Source: JAAUTT01 sp038213375 (GTDB lineage: Bacteria > Bacteroidota > Bacteroidia > Bacteroidales > JAAUTT01). From it: 64,000 nucleotides of DNA. The notes under the pieces are model-generated. The model ran no database searches, was not told the DNA's origin, and saw only the letters and a list, made by a program, of their open reading frames with translations. The stretch covers positions 84,408-148,407 of the forward strand of contig JBBQTB010000008.1 of the NCBI GenBank assembly GCA_038213375.1, given 5' to 3'. This document shows, in pieces, positions 9,031 to 17,202 of the stretch. The translations under genes and the position numbers were made by a program. Every line of letters begins with the position of its first letter. Positions within the stretch are counted from its first letter, which is position 1.

Positions 9031-9630
9031 ATGAAAATAATCAGATTTATTTTATTTGGAGCTATTTTACAACTCAATTTAGGTCTTCTTATGGCTCAAA
9101 CTGAAAAAGTCGCTTTAATTAAACCATTTGGAATAGGCTTACATATCGAACAATTTAAATTATATGACCTCACCGATGTGAATTATGCACCAGCAAATAA
9201 ATTGATTTTCACTATTAGTCCATGGAGTTCTTTCAGGTTTGAACCTGAGTTCGGATTTAGATTTAATAACGATAAAACAAATAGTAAAAAAAACCATGGT
9301 GTATATTTTGGTTTAGGAGCCTTTAAAATGATTCAACATAATAAGTTAAACATTTATGGTGGAGTACGAATTGAATATGCTTCTATTAAATGGAATATTG
9401 GCGGTTCCAGTCTTATATATGGTGCAGCTGGAGGTAATCCAACTAGTTTCACTACTCGTTTTACAATAGGCCCTGCTTTAGGATGTGAATACTATTTGGG
9501 TGAAAATTTTGCTTTTGGTGGTGAACTTGGGTTGAAATATGCTTCACTAAAATCTACTATTTCTGATAAAGAATTAAAAAGTAACTATTTTACAACCGAT
9601 ACCGGATTATTCATTCGATATTATTTTTGA
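9031..9630 (+). CDS. Small outer-membrane beta-barrel protein
   Basis: A protein of 199 residues with a Sec signal peptide (RFILFGAILQLNLGLLMAQ) and then alternating amphipathic strands rich in Tyr, Phe and Gly (FGIGLHIEQFKLYDL, FEPEFGFRFN, LGCEYYLGENFAFGGELGLK). It ends in FIRYYF, an aromatic C-terminal beta-signal typical of barrels inserted by BamA. Length suggests an eight-stranded OmpX/OmpA-barrel-like fold. No specific family or ligand is recognisable. It lies between a hairpin and the attenuator-controlled MATE gene, so it is probably a single transcription unit. Confidence 0.7.
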   Translation: MKIIRFILFGAILQLNLGLLMAQTEKVALIKPFGIGLHIEQFKLYDLTDVNYAPANKLIFTISPWSSFRFEPEFGFRFNNDKTNSKKNHGVYFGLGAFKMIQHNKLNIYGGVRIEYASIKWNIGGSSLIYGAAGGNPTSFTTRFTIGPALGCEYYLGENFAFGGELGLKYASLKSTISDKELKSNYFTTDTGLFIRYYF

Positions 9631-9658
9631 GAAAACATCATTACAAGCAATTAAAAAA

Positions 9659-9689
9659 TTTGAACACTCAATAATATTTTATAGTTTTG
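9659..9689 (+). promoter_or_regulatory. Perfect Bacteroidota promoter for the leader/MATE transcript
   Basis: TTTG at 9659-9662, a 19-base spacer, then TAGTTTTG at 9682-9689. Both elements match the sigma-ABfr consensus TTTG-N19-21-TAnnTTTG exactly. Transcription would begin near 9696, about 15 bases before the leader-peptide ATG. Confidence 0.75.
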
Positions 9690-9710
9690 TCCAATACAAC
9701 AACAACAGAA

Positions 9711-9821
9711 ATGAAAATCAGTAGCAGTTTATACCAACCAACAGCAAACACGGCACCTCTCGCAGTGTCTATGGTTATTGTTGGTTTTTTTGATTACTAC
9801 CGGGTTTTTCTTATTTTATAA
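9711..9821 (+). CDS. Putative 36-residue attenuator leader peptide
   Basis: A short frame from ATG 9711 to TAA 9819-9821. It begins MKISSSLYQPTANTAPLAVS and ends VGFFDYYRVFLIL, so five of the last twelve residues are Phe or Tyr, clustered as FF-D-YY-RVF just before the RNA switch. The codons for YRVF overlap the antiterminator strand at 9799-9807. The arrangement is that of amino-acid-responsive transcription attenuators such as pheA leaders: a promoter immediately upstream, a short peptide with clustered control codons, then alternative hairpins and the structural gene. The peptide is expected to have no function other than ribosome positioning. The sensed amino acid is inferred, not proven. 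Confidence 0.7.
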   Translation: MKISSSLYQPTANTAPLAVSMVIVGFFDYYRVFLIL

Positions 9822-9844
9822 ACAGAGAGTTTTTCTCACCATAT

Positions 9845-9879
9845 AAACCCGGTTTGCATTAGCAAAACCGGGTTTTTTT
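9845..9879 (+). terminator. Attenuator terminator before the MATE gene
   Basis: AAACCCGGTTT (9845-9855) pairs perfectly with AAACCGGGTTT (9865-9875) around a nine-base loop, followed by more T residues to 9879: a strong intrinsic terminator only 19 bases before the MATE ATG. Its left arm can instead pair with ACCGGGTTT at 9799-9807 inside the leader frame, making a 9-bp antiterminator. The two structures are mutually exclusive. Confidence 0.8.
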
Positions 9880-9897
9880 GTTTAATCACACTTTCAT

Positions 9898-11349
9898 ATG
9901 TTACGAAAATATTTAAAAAATAAGCTTTCAATTGCCGGATCAATTAAATTAACACAATCAAAGGCAATGAATCTATTGGGCGAAATGTTTGCAGCCATAA
10001 AAGGCAGCGAACAGGACTACACCAAAATTGGCCTTAACAAATCGATATTTCTGCTTGCCGTTCCTATGGTTCTTGAGATGATGATGGAATCGCTTTTCGC
10101 TATTGTCGATATATTTTTTGTATCCCGGCTCGGTTCCGATGCAATCGCGACAGTTGGACTTACTGAATCGATGATGACCATTATATACGCCATTGGCTTT
10201 GGGTTAAGCGCTGGTACTACTGCCATTATTTCAAGACGCATAGGCGAGAATAACAGAGAGGGAGCTTCTGTTGCCGCCTCGCAGGCAATAATAGCAGGTA
10301 TATTTATAGCCTTGGTTTTAGCTATTCCAGGATTATTTTTTTCCGAACAATTGCTACGACTGATGGGAGCATCGGAGAAGTTAATTATCGATAACCACAT
10401 GTTTACGGCCATTATGCTTAGTGGAAACATCGTTATATTGCTGCTTTTCATCATTAATGCCGCTTTTCGCAGTGCCGGTGATGCAGCCATTGCCATGAGA
10501 GTGCTTTGGTATGCCAACATATTGAATATGATTCTTGACCCATGCCTCATCTTTGGTCTGGGGCCATTTCCTGCACTTGGCATAAAAGGCGCTGCCATCG
10601 CTACTAGCACTGGCAGGGGATTAGCGGTAATTTACCAAATATATCTTTTATTCTCAGGCAAAAGAGGGATAAAACTATTATTATCACATATAAAGATAAA
10701 ATGGAAAGTGCTTCGGCAAATTTTTAAACTCTCACTTGGAGGAACGATGCAAAACCTTATAGCCACCACCAGCTGGGTATTTATGGTAAGAACGTTATCC
10801 GTCTTCGGGAGCGAAGTTGTGGCCGGTTACACTATAGCCATTCGAATTGTTATATTCTCACTTCTTCCATCGTGGGGTCTGAGCAACGCGGCATCAACAC
10901 TTGTAGGACAGAATCTTGGTGCCGGAAAACCTGAGCGCGCCGAACGGGCCGCCTGGATTACAAGCATCGCAAATATTATTGTTATGGGAATTGCCGGTGT
11001 TTTCCTTATCTCTTTCCCACACGTGTTTATAAAGCTATTTTCTACCAACGCCTTGGTTATCGAAAAGGGAGCGGTTTGTTTGCGAATGATCAGTTACGGA
11101 TTTATATTTTACGGATTAGGAATGGTGATGGTACAATCTATTAACGGGGCTGGAGATACATATACTCCCACCTATATTAACCTATTCTGTTTTTGGGGGC
11201 TTGAAATTCCGCTGGCTTATTTGCTTGCAATTCATTTGGGTGTCGGTGAAAAAGGGGTTTACATCGCAATTGTTATTGCCGAAACCATGTTAGCAATTAC
11301 CGGGTTCATTATTTTCCGCAAAGGAAAATGGAAGCTGAAAAAAGTGTAG
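9898..11349 (+). CDS. MATE-family efflux transporter
   Basis: A 483-residue integral membrane protein with the twelve-helix MATE/MatE fold in two halves. The first MatE repeat starts at about residue 47 (NKSIFLLAVPMVLEMMMESL, then VDIFFVSRLGSDAIATVGLT) and the second near residue 275 (GGTMQNLIATTSWVFMV, VAGYTIAIRI). It should export organic cations, drugs or metabolites using a Na+ or H+ gradient; NorM, DinF and VmrA-like subgroups cannot be separated by eye. The N-terminal 40 residues form a basic cytoplasmic extension; ATG 9967 is an alternative start. The control region is an attenuator with a Phe/Tyr-rich leader peptide, unusual for this family and pointing to an amino-acid-linked substrate or stress. 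Confidence 0.9.
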   Translation: MLRKYLKNKLSIAGSIKLTQSKAMNLLGEMFAAIKGSEQDYTKIGLNKSIFLLAVPMVLEMMMESLFAIVDIFFVSRLGSDAIATVGLTESMMTIIYAIGFGLSAGTTAIISRRIGENNREGASVAASQAIIAGIFIALVLAIPGLFFSEQLLRLMGASEKLIIDNHMFTAIMLSGNIVILLLFIINAAFRSAGDAAIAMRVLWYANILNMILDPCLIFGLGPFPALGIKGAAIATSTGRGLAVIYQIYLLFSGKRGIKLLLSHIKIKWKVLRQIFKLSLGGTMQNLIATTSWVFMVRTLSVFGSEVVAGYTIAIRIVIFSLLPSWGLSNAASTLVGQNLGAGKPERAERAAWITSIANIIVMGIAGVFLISFPHVFIKLFSTNALVIEKGAVCLRMISYGFIFYGLGMVMVQSINGAGDTYTPTYINLFCFWGLEIPLAYLLAIHLGVGEKGVYIAIVIAETMLAITGFIIFRKGKWKLKKV

Positions 11350-11377
11350 AATAAGTTGTAAATAATAGTTTATCAAC

Positions 11378-11501
11378 GTCGTTGACTTAATCAAAATTAA
11401 CCCCAACCCCTTCAAAAGGGGCAACAACTTGTGACTAGCACGGCTCAAGTTAGCCCTCCTTTTTAAGGTGGGTTGGGCGGTTAAAACCTTAAGTCAACGA
11501 C
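11378..11501 (+). repeat. 124-bp palindromic intergenic element
   Basis: Bounded by perfect 13-base inverted repeats GTCGTTGACTTAA (11378-11390) and TTAAGTCAACGAC (11489-11501). The interior is itself imperfectly self-complementary (TTAACCCCAACCCC facing GGGTTGGGCGGTTAA), so the whole segment can fold into one long hairpin. No reading frame is present. It resembles REP/MITE-type intergenic repeats; copy number cannot be judged from one window. Confidence 0.6.
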
Positions 11502-11589
11502 ATTGTATTAAGAATAGATTAATGAATGAGGATGTGCATTTGGAAGGTTAGATTTTTTCGATTATCCTTAAACAAATTATTGTAACATT

Positions 11590-11597
11590 TACGTTTG
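11590..11597 (+). promoter_or_regulatory. Putative -7 box for the DUF5686 gene
   Basis: TACGTTTG matches TAnnTTTG exactly, 38 bases before the ATG at 11635. No TTTG at the proper -33 distance is visible. Confidence 0.4.
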
Positions 11598-11634
11598 TTA
11601 ATCGTCCTAATGAAATAATATAGCAATTTACCCT

Positions 11635-14259
11635 ATGAGACACCTGTTATTTTTTTCAATCTTAGCAAATCTATTTGTTGCAACTTATAGCCAGGGAATC
11701 AGGGGAATTATTACCGATGAAAAGAAAGAGCCGATTCCGTTTGCAACTATTTATATTGAAAACCTAAAAACGGGTGCCAGTTCGAATGCAAATGGCAGAT
11801 TTGAGATCAATCTGAAATCAGGCACTTACACTATCCTTTTCCGATCGCTTGGTTACAAGCAGGTGAGAAAGGAAGTTTCTGTTGGTAGTTCATTGCAAAC
11901 AATCGATATTGCGATGATTACCGAGAGTTATCAGATAAAAGAAGTAACTATTACACAAAATTCGGAAGATCCTGCTTATGCCATTATGCGACGGGTAATT
12001 GCATGGGCGCCCTATCACCTCAATCAGGTCAAACATTATCAATCGGAATTGTACATGAAAGGCACCATGATTCTGGATAAAATGCCACGATTGTTGGCGA
12101 AAAAGATGACATTTTCGGATAAAAACGGGAAAGAGATTAAAATTAAAACAGGTTATGCATATCTTGATGAATCGATGAATGAAATAACTTTTGATGCACC
12201 GAATAAATACAAACAAAAAGTTAAATCGTTACGATCGACTTTCCCTGAAAACAGTAATCAACCCGTAACCCCTGTTGAGTTCATAAAAACAAGTTTTTAT
12301 CAACCTGAAATACTTGAACAAATATCTCCTATTTCGCCAAAATCTTTTTCCCATTACCTATTCTCTTACGAAGGCTTTAGCAAGGAAGGCGACTATCTGG
12401 TGGATAAAATTAAAGTGATTCCCCGTCGCAAAAGCCAGAAGTTATTTTCCGGGTACATCTACATAGTTGAACAATACTGGTGCTTGCATTCCGTTGATCT
12501 TCGTAACGAGCAATTCTGGGGCTCTATTGATATCAAACAAATTTATTCGCCGGTAATTGACAATGCCTGGCTACCAATAAGTCATACTTTCCGTGTTGAA
12601 GCTTCAATGTTAGGTATTAAAGGACGATACAATTACATATCTACCGTTAAATTCACAAATCTGCAAATCAATGAGCGGTTGAAAGGGCCTGTGGTTGCCA
12701 AATTGCCGGATCGGCCTTCTGGTGCAGAGGAAGAGAACAACAAAACGCAAAAATTGCTTACTAAGAAGGATTTTACAAAGCGCGATTTGCGAAAAGTGGT
12801 AAAAGCAACCCGTGAGGAAGAGAAGAAAAACAAACGAGATACTATAAAATCGCTCGAAATAAAAGATAGGCGTTCTGATGTTAAGATTGAAGTAGATTCA
12901 TTAGCATCTAGGCGCGACACTTCCTTTTGGAATACTATGCGACCTGTTCCATTGACCGTCGAAGAGGTTAAAAGTTTCCACGTCAAGGATTCGGTGATCA
13001 TCAATACTCAACCCAAGGCCAAAAACGATACTATAAAAAAATCAACAAAAAAGAAATTACCGGAGCCAATAAAGAACTTATTTTTTGGCTCATCGAAGTA
13101 CTTGAAACATTTAAAAACAAACATAAGCTATAGCGGTTTGGTAGCTCCAAAATACCTTGCATTCAATACAGTGGACGGTTGGGTTTATGGGCAATCATTT
13201 AATTGTAACACACGCATCGATAGTATTCATAGTTTTTCAATTAAACCTGTCGGTTACTATGCCTTCAATCGTAAAACATTCATGGGAGTGGTTACGGGGA
13301 AATACCTTTATGCACCTTTTAAAAACGGTGAATTTTCAATTGATGGAGGCACTGTCAGTTCCGATTTTAATCAAACCTCAGGAATAAATGACAGGATAAA
13401 TACTATTGCGTCGCTATTCTTAAGGTATAATTATATGAAACTATTCGAAAAACGACATGTTACTGTTGGCAACCAAATTGACCTGGCAAACGGATTACAA
13501 CTTTCAACATCGGCAACCTATATGCAAACCCGATTCCTGAAAAATACCAGCGATTATTCGTTTTTCTTCAGGAACAAAAGAGATTATACTTCAAATGTTC
13601 CGAACAACGACGTTTTCCTTCAGTCACAAAATTCGAATTATAAAAGTTTTTCGGTGAATGCCGGCTTAAGTTACACACCGGAATATTACTATAAAATAGA
13701 AAATCATCGTAAAAAAATGATCCGGTCTAAATATCCAACCTTCAATGTGAACTACAAAGGCGGATTGATTGGGATCCTTGGCAGCAACTCATCCTATAAT
13801 TTATTTTCAGGGAGTTTGAATCAACACATCGAAACTTCGAGTGGAAGTGCCTTACAATACCGACTGGAAAGTGGGGTTTTCATTAGTGTAAAAGATATTC
13901 AATTCTCTGAGTTCAAGCATTTCAATACACAGTTTATGGCGGTTCAGTTTACAGATTTTGAAAATTCCTTTCAACTACTTGATTTCTATAGATACAGCAC
14001 TTCGAAAAATTATATTGAAGGACACATCCAATATCAAACCGATTTGCTGCTGCTGAAGCGACTTCCTTTAATATCAAACACGATATGGAACGAAAACCTG
14101 TATCTGAATTACCTTAACACACCAGCGTTAAAAAATTATGTTGAACTTGGTTATGGCGTCGGTCAGATTTATCTCATTGGAAATATTAGTGTCTTTGGGT
14201 CGTTTGAAAATGGAAAGTATAAATCTGTAGGAGTGAGGTTAGGTTTGAAGTTTAATTAA
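11635..14259 (+). CDS. DUF5686 outer-membrane protein with carboxypeptidase-like regulatory domain
   Basis: An 874-residue protein. A signal peptide (HLLFFSILANLFVATYSQG) is followed by a CarboxypepD_reg-like beta-sandwich at about residues 20-105 (GIITDEKKEPIPFATIYIE, ANGRFEINLKSGTYTILF, RSLGYKQ), then the DUF5686 region. A lysine/arginine/glutamate-rich low-complexity linker spans about residues 370-485. The C-terminal 390 residues show repeated amphipathic strands ending FGSFENGKYKSVGVRLGLKFN, consistent with a large outer-membrane barrel. In Bacteroidota such proteins resemble TonB-dependent receptors without a plug; their function is unknown. It stands alone between two structured intergenic regions. 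Confidence 0.85.
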   Translation: MRHLLFFSILANLFVATYSQGIRGIITDEKKEPIPFATIYIENLKTGASSNANGRFEINLKSGTYTILFRSLGYKQVRKEVSVGSSLQTIDIAMITESYQIKEVTITQNSEDPAYAIMRRVIAWAPYHLNQVKHYQSELYMKGTMILDKMPRLLAKKMTFSDKNGKEIKIKTGYAYLDESMNEITFDAPNKYKQKVKSLRSTFPENSNQPVTPVEFIKTSFYQPEILEQISPISPKSFSHYLFSYEGFSKEGDYLVDKIKVIPRRKSQKLFSGYIYIVEQYWCLHSVDLRNEQFWGSIDIKQIYSPVIDNAWLPISHTFRVEASMLGIKGRYNYISTVKFTNLQINERLKGPVVAKLPDRPSGAEEENNKTQKLLTKKDFTKRDLRKVVKATREEEKKNKRDTIKSLEIKDRRSDVKIEVDSLASRRDTSFWNTMRPVPLTVEEVKSFHVKDSVIINTQPKAKNDTIKKSTKKKLPEPIKNLFFGSSKYLKHLKTNISYSGLVAPKYLAFNTVDGWVYGQSFNCNTRIDSIHSFSIKPVGYYAFNRKTFMGVVTGKYLYAPFKNGEFSIDGGTVSSDFNQTSGINDRINTIASLFLRYNYMKLFEKRHVTVGNQIDLANGLQLSTSATYMQTRFLKNTSDYSFFFRNKRDYTSNVPNNDVFLQSQNSNYKSFSVNAGLSYTPEYYYKIENHRKKMIRSKYPTFNVNYKGGLIGILGSNSSYNLFSGSLNQHIETSSGSALQYRLESGVFISVKDIQFSEFKHFNTQFMAVQFTDFENSFQLLDFYRYSTSKNYIEGHIQYQTDLLLLKRLPLISNTIWNENLYLNYLNTPALKNYVELGYGVGQIYLIGNISVFGSFENGKYKSVGVRLGLKFN

Positions 14260-14395
14260 ATGAATACTTTCTGGCATTAAGTACTCACTTTTTAGATTTA
14301 CATTAATGTTTACGCAAGGTTACAAAACCGCTCCGAACCATACTTTCACCTTGATTTGAAAAGGAAAAAGCTCTACTTGATAAACCCAACGCACA

Positions 14396-14460
14396 TTGCA
14401 GCACATTTGCAAGCACATACGAGCCAACGCTCAAACCAAAGGCTCGCAAAAGAGCTGCAA
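14396..14460 (+). repeat. Nested palindrome in the 279-bp gap before the restriction island
   Basis: Three nested arms are visible: TTGCAGC (14396-14402) with GCTGCAA (14454-14460), TTTGC (14406-14410) with GCAAA (14446-14450), and GAGCC (14421-14425) with GGCTC (14441-14445). The remainder of 14260-14538 shows no gene. It may be a stem-loop repeat marking the left edge of the accessory island. Confidence 0.45.
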
Positions 14461-14538
14461 TTTTGCTGACACACCATTGCGATATTGATGATTATAACCT
14501 TAAATTAGCGACTTAATTAATTACTATACAGAAACAGA

Positions 14539-16203
14539 ATGAATTTATTTGACACAGGTATTGAAAAAGGTCTAATTCGGTTTGACGAAGACAGAAATTT
14601 CATAACATATATTCATCAAAACAAAAAGCGCAATTTCAACAACCCCGAAGAAAAAGTTCAGGCAGAAACGTTTTTGAGTTTAGTTTTAATTTATGGTTAT
14701 CCTGCAAACAGGATTAAGCAATTTGTTTCTGTTCAGATGGGTTCTGAAACAAAGGAAGCCGATATTATTGTTCATTCTGATGATAATTGCGAAAGCCCTT
14801 TCATATTAGTCGAATGTAAAAAGGAAGAAATTACAGACCGTATCAAAAAGATTTATGCAATTGGCGAGAAGGAAGCTCCTGAAGTTTTCAAAGACGGCAT
14901 TGCTCTTTCTTCACAAGAAACGCTAACTATTGTAAAGTATTTTCAAAGGATTAACCTCAATAAAACTGACCTCGATAGCAAAGGTAAAGCCTTTGAAACT
15001 TTCATGGGCAGTTACTTTCGTGGCGACTTCGGGCAGTATTTTACACCTCGTCCAATCGTAAAATTTATTGTCGATTGTGTTCCAATTAATCATAAATCAA
15101 GAGTACTCGACACAAGTTGCGGAAGTGGAGGCTTTTTGCTTTATGCGCTTGATAAAGTTCGTGAACAAGCCAACGAGTTTTACGACCCAATCAAAAACGA
15201 AAAAGACCATTACAAACATTGGCACGATTTCGCCGAAAAGAATTTGTTTGGTATCGAGATTAACGAACAGATTGCACGTACCGCCAAAATGAATATGATT
15301 ATTCACGACGACGGACACACCAACGTAATTGCATCAGACGGACTTTTGAGCGACGAGGAAATGCAAGTTAAATCACGAAACAAAGAATTTAAATACAATT
15401 CGTTCGATTTCATTATTACCAACCCATCTTTCGGAAGTAGTATTAAGCAAACAGAAAAAGCATATTTGCACCAATACCAATTAGGAAAGAAAGAAGAAGA
15501 TTGGTTAGCTGTAAAAGCTTTAAAAGAATCTTTAAGAGATTCTCAATCTACTGAAGTTCTATTTTTGGAACAATGTCACAAGTTCTTAACCGAAACTGGC
15601 TATTTGGCGGTTGTAATACCCGACGGTATTTTAACCAATAGCAGCATGCAATATGTGCGAGACAATTTAGAGGAAATGTATCGCATTGTTGCCGTTGTTT
15701 CAATGCCTCAAACCGCTTTTAGTGCTAATAGTGCGGGTGTTAAAAGCTCTGTTTTGTTCTTGCGTAAGCAGTCTGAAAAACAGACTGAAAAAATAGCAAA
15801 CCAAAAAGCCAAATTAAAAGAGGATATAAAAACCGACAATAAATACATTCTCACAGTCGAGAAATGGGAAAAGGAAAAGGCAACTGCCATTAAAAAACTG
15901 GAAGACGACGCCAAAAAGCAAAACCCAAAGGCAAGCAAAAAAGAAATAACAGATGCCGTTCAAGTCGATAAATCGGCAATACAATCTGCCTTTACCGACA
16001 AAGTGAATTTACTGAAAGAAGAACTGACCGAAAAGTATTTCTTAGCCAAACAAAATACTTTAGACGATTACCCTATTTTTATGGCAATTGCCGAGGATAT
16101 TGGCTACGATGCAACAGGGCGCAGCACCAACAACAACGAGCTAATTGAAATAGGCAAAGAGCTTTCTAAGTTTATTGCCCACATAAATAAAACAGAAGTA
16201 TAG
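14539..16203 (+). CDS. Type I restriction-modification methylase subunit with fused HsdR_N-like nuclease domain
   Basis: A 554-residue protein. Residues 1-100 resemble the HsdR N-terminal PD-(D/E)xK nuclease module, with Asp75 in EADIIVH and Glu92-x-Lys94 in ILVECKK. Residues from about 145 onward are an HsdM-type N6-adenine methylase: QYFTPRPIVKFIVD, motif I VLDTSCGSGGFLLYALD (189-205) for SAM, and motif IV as TNPSFG (294-299) where NPPF/Y is usual. Only about 45 residues separate nuclease and methylase, so the HsdM N-terminal helical domain looks abbreviated. A charged coiled region (about 410-490) precedes the C-terminus. It is followed after three bases by RhuM, then by a broken HsdS. No motor-bearing HsdR is present, so restriction by a classical type I complex is not possible from this locus alone. 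Confidence 0.85.
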   Translation: MNLFDTGIEKGLIRFDEDRNFITYIHQNKKRNFNNPEEKVQAETFLSLVLIYGYPANRIKQFVSVQMGSETKEADIIVHSDDNCESPFILVECKKEEITDRIKKIYAIGEKEAPEVFKDGIALSSQETLTIVKYFQRINLNKTDLDSKGKAFETFMGSYFRGDFGQYFTPRPIVKFIVDCVPINHKSRVLDTSCGSGGFLLYALDKVREQANEFYDPIKNEKDHYKHWHDFAEKNLFGIEINEQIARTAKMNMIIHDDGHTNVIASDGLLSDEEMQVKSRNKEFKYNSFDFIITNPSFGSSIKQTEKAYLHQYQLGKKEEDWLAVKALKESLRDSQSTEVLFLEQCHKFLTETGYLAVVIPDGILTNSSMQYVRDNLEEMYRIVAVVSMPQTAFSANSAGVKSSVLFLRKQSEKQTEKIANQKAKLKEDIKTDNKYILTVEKWEKEKATAIKKLEDDAKKQNPKASKKEITDAVQVDKSAIQSAFTDKVNLLKEELTEKYFLAKQNTLDDYPIFMAIAEDIGYDATGRSTNNNELIEIGKELSKFIAHINKTEV

Positions 16204-16206
16204 GTT

Positions 16207-17202
16207 ATGGAAAATTCTACCATTATTATTTACCAAACCGAAAACGGCAATACTAAAATAGAAACCCGTTTAGAAAACGAAACTGTTTGGCTTACTCAGG
16301 CAAAAATGAGCGAACTTTTCGGGAAAGACCGAACGGTAATTACCAAGCATATAAATAATATTTTTGAAGAACAGGAATTAGACGAAAAAAGTAATGTGCA
16401 AATATTGCACATTGCAAATTCCGACCGTCCAACCAAGTTTTATAATCTCGATGTTATTATTTCAGTTGGTTACCGTGTAAAAAGCCATCAGGGAACCAAG
16501 TTTCGCCAATGGGCTACAGCCCGCCTTCGTGAATATATTGTAAAAGGGTTTGCAATGAACGACGAATTGCTCAAACAAGCAGGTGGAGGCAATTATTTCG
16601 AAGAATTATTGGCGCGTATTCGCGATATACGTTCGTCCGAAAAAATATTTTGGCGAAAAGTATTGGACATTTACGCTACCAGTATCGATTACGACCCAAA
16701 ATTAGAAATGTCTATCCTGTTTTTTCAAACAGTACAAAATAAAATGCATTGGGCGGCACACGGTCACACCGCTGCCGAAATTATATACCATCGAATTGAT
16801 GCAAAAAAAGAAAATCTCGGGCTTACCCATATTAAGGGAAACAAACCCACCAAACAGGAAACAGAAATAGCAAAAAACTATTTAAACGAAGATGAGTTAA
16901 ACCTACTCAACCGAATGGTAACAGCCTATTTAGAATTGGCCGAATTGCAAGCCCTTAACCGCCAACCAATGTACATGAAAGACTGGATACAGCGTTTAGA
17001 CGATTTTGTGAAAATGACCGGAAACAATATTCTGCAACATGCCGGAACCATAAGCCACCAGCAAGCACTTAAAAAAGCCAATGCCGAATACGAAAAATAT
17101 AAAGAACTTACAAAAAATGAACTCTCCGAGGCAGAAAAACACTTTGTTAAACAAATAGAAACTACTGCTAAAAAGTTGAACCCCAAGAAGCCTAAGAAAT
17201 AA
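16207..17202 (+). CDS. RhuM family protein inside the type I RM operon
   Basis: A protein of 331 residues recognised as the RhuM/virulence-RhuM family. It opens with the ORF6N/KilA-N-like DNA-binding module (NETVWLTQAKMSELFGKDRT, VITKHINNIFEEQEL), then YRVKSHQGTKFRQWATARLR, and a C-terminal helical region with HWAAHGHTAAEIIYHRIDA. The biochemical role is unknown; RhuM genes recur in type I restriction operons and on islands. The start is three bases after the methylase stop, and its stop overlaps the ATG of the HsdS remnant in a TAATG junction, so the three genes form one translationally coupled operon. The basic C-terminus (LNPKKPKK) may be a nucleic-acid-binding tail. Confidence 0.87.
   Translation: MENSTIIIYQTENGNTKIETRLENETVWLTQAKMSELFGKDRTVITKHINNIFEEQELDEKSNVQILHIANSDRPTKFYNLDVIISVGYRVKSHQGTKFRQWATARLREYIVKGFAMNDELLKQAGGGNYFEELLARIRDIRSSEKIFWRKVLDIYATSIDYDPKLEMSILFFQTVQNKMHWAAHGHTAAEIIYHRIDAKKENLGLTHIKGNKPTKQETEIAKNYLNEDELNLLNRMVTAYLELAELQALNRQPMYMKDWIQRLDDFVKMTGNNILQHAGTISHQQALKKANAEYEKYKELTKNELSEAEKHFVKQIETTAKKLNPKKPKK

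Noticed and set aside
14384..14480. Integron attC-like recombination site (ACCCAAC followed by nested arms)
   Set aside because: The left end fits RYYYAAC, but no complementary GTTRRRY is present at the right end, and there is no integrase or cassette array.
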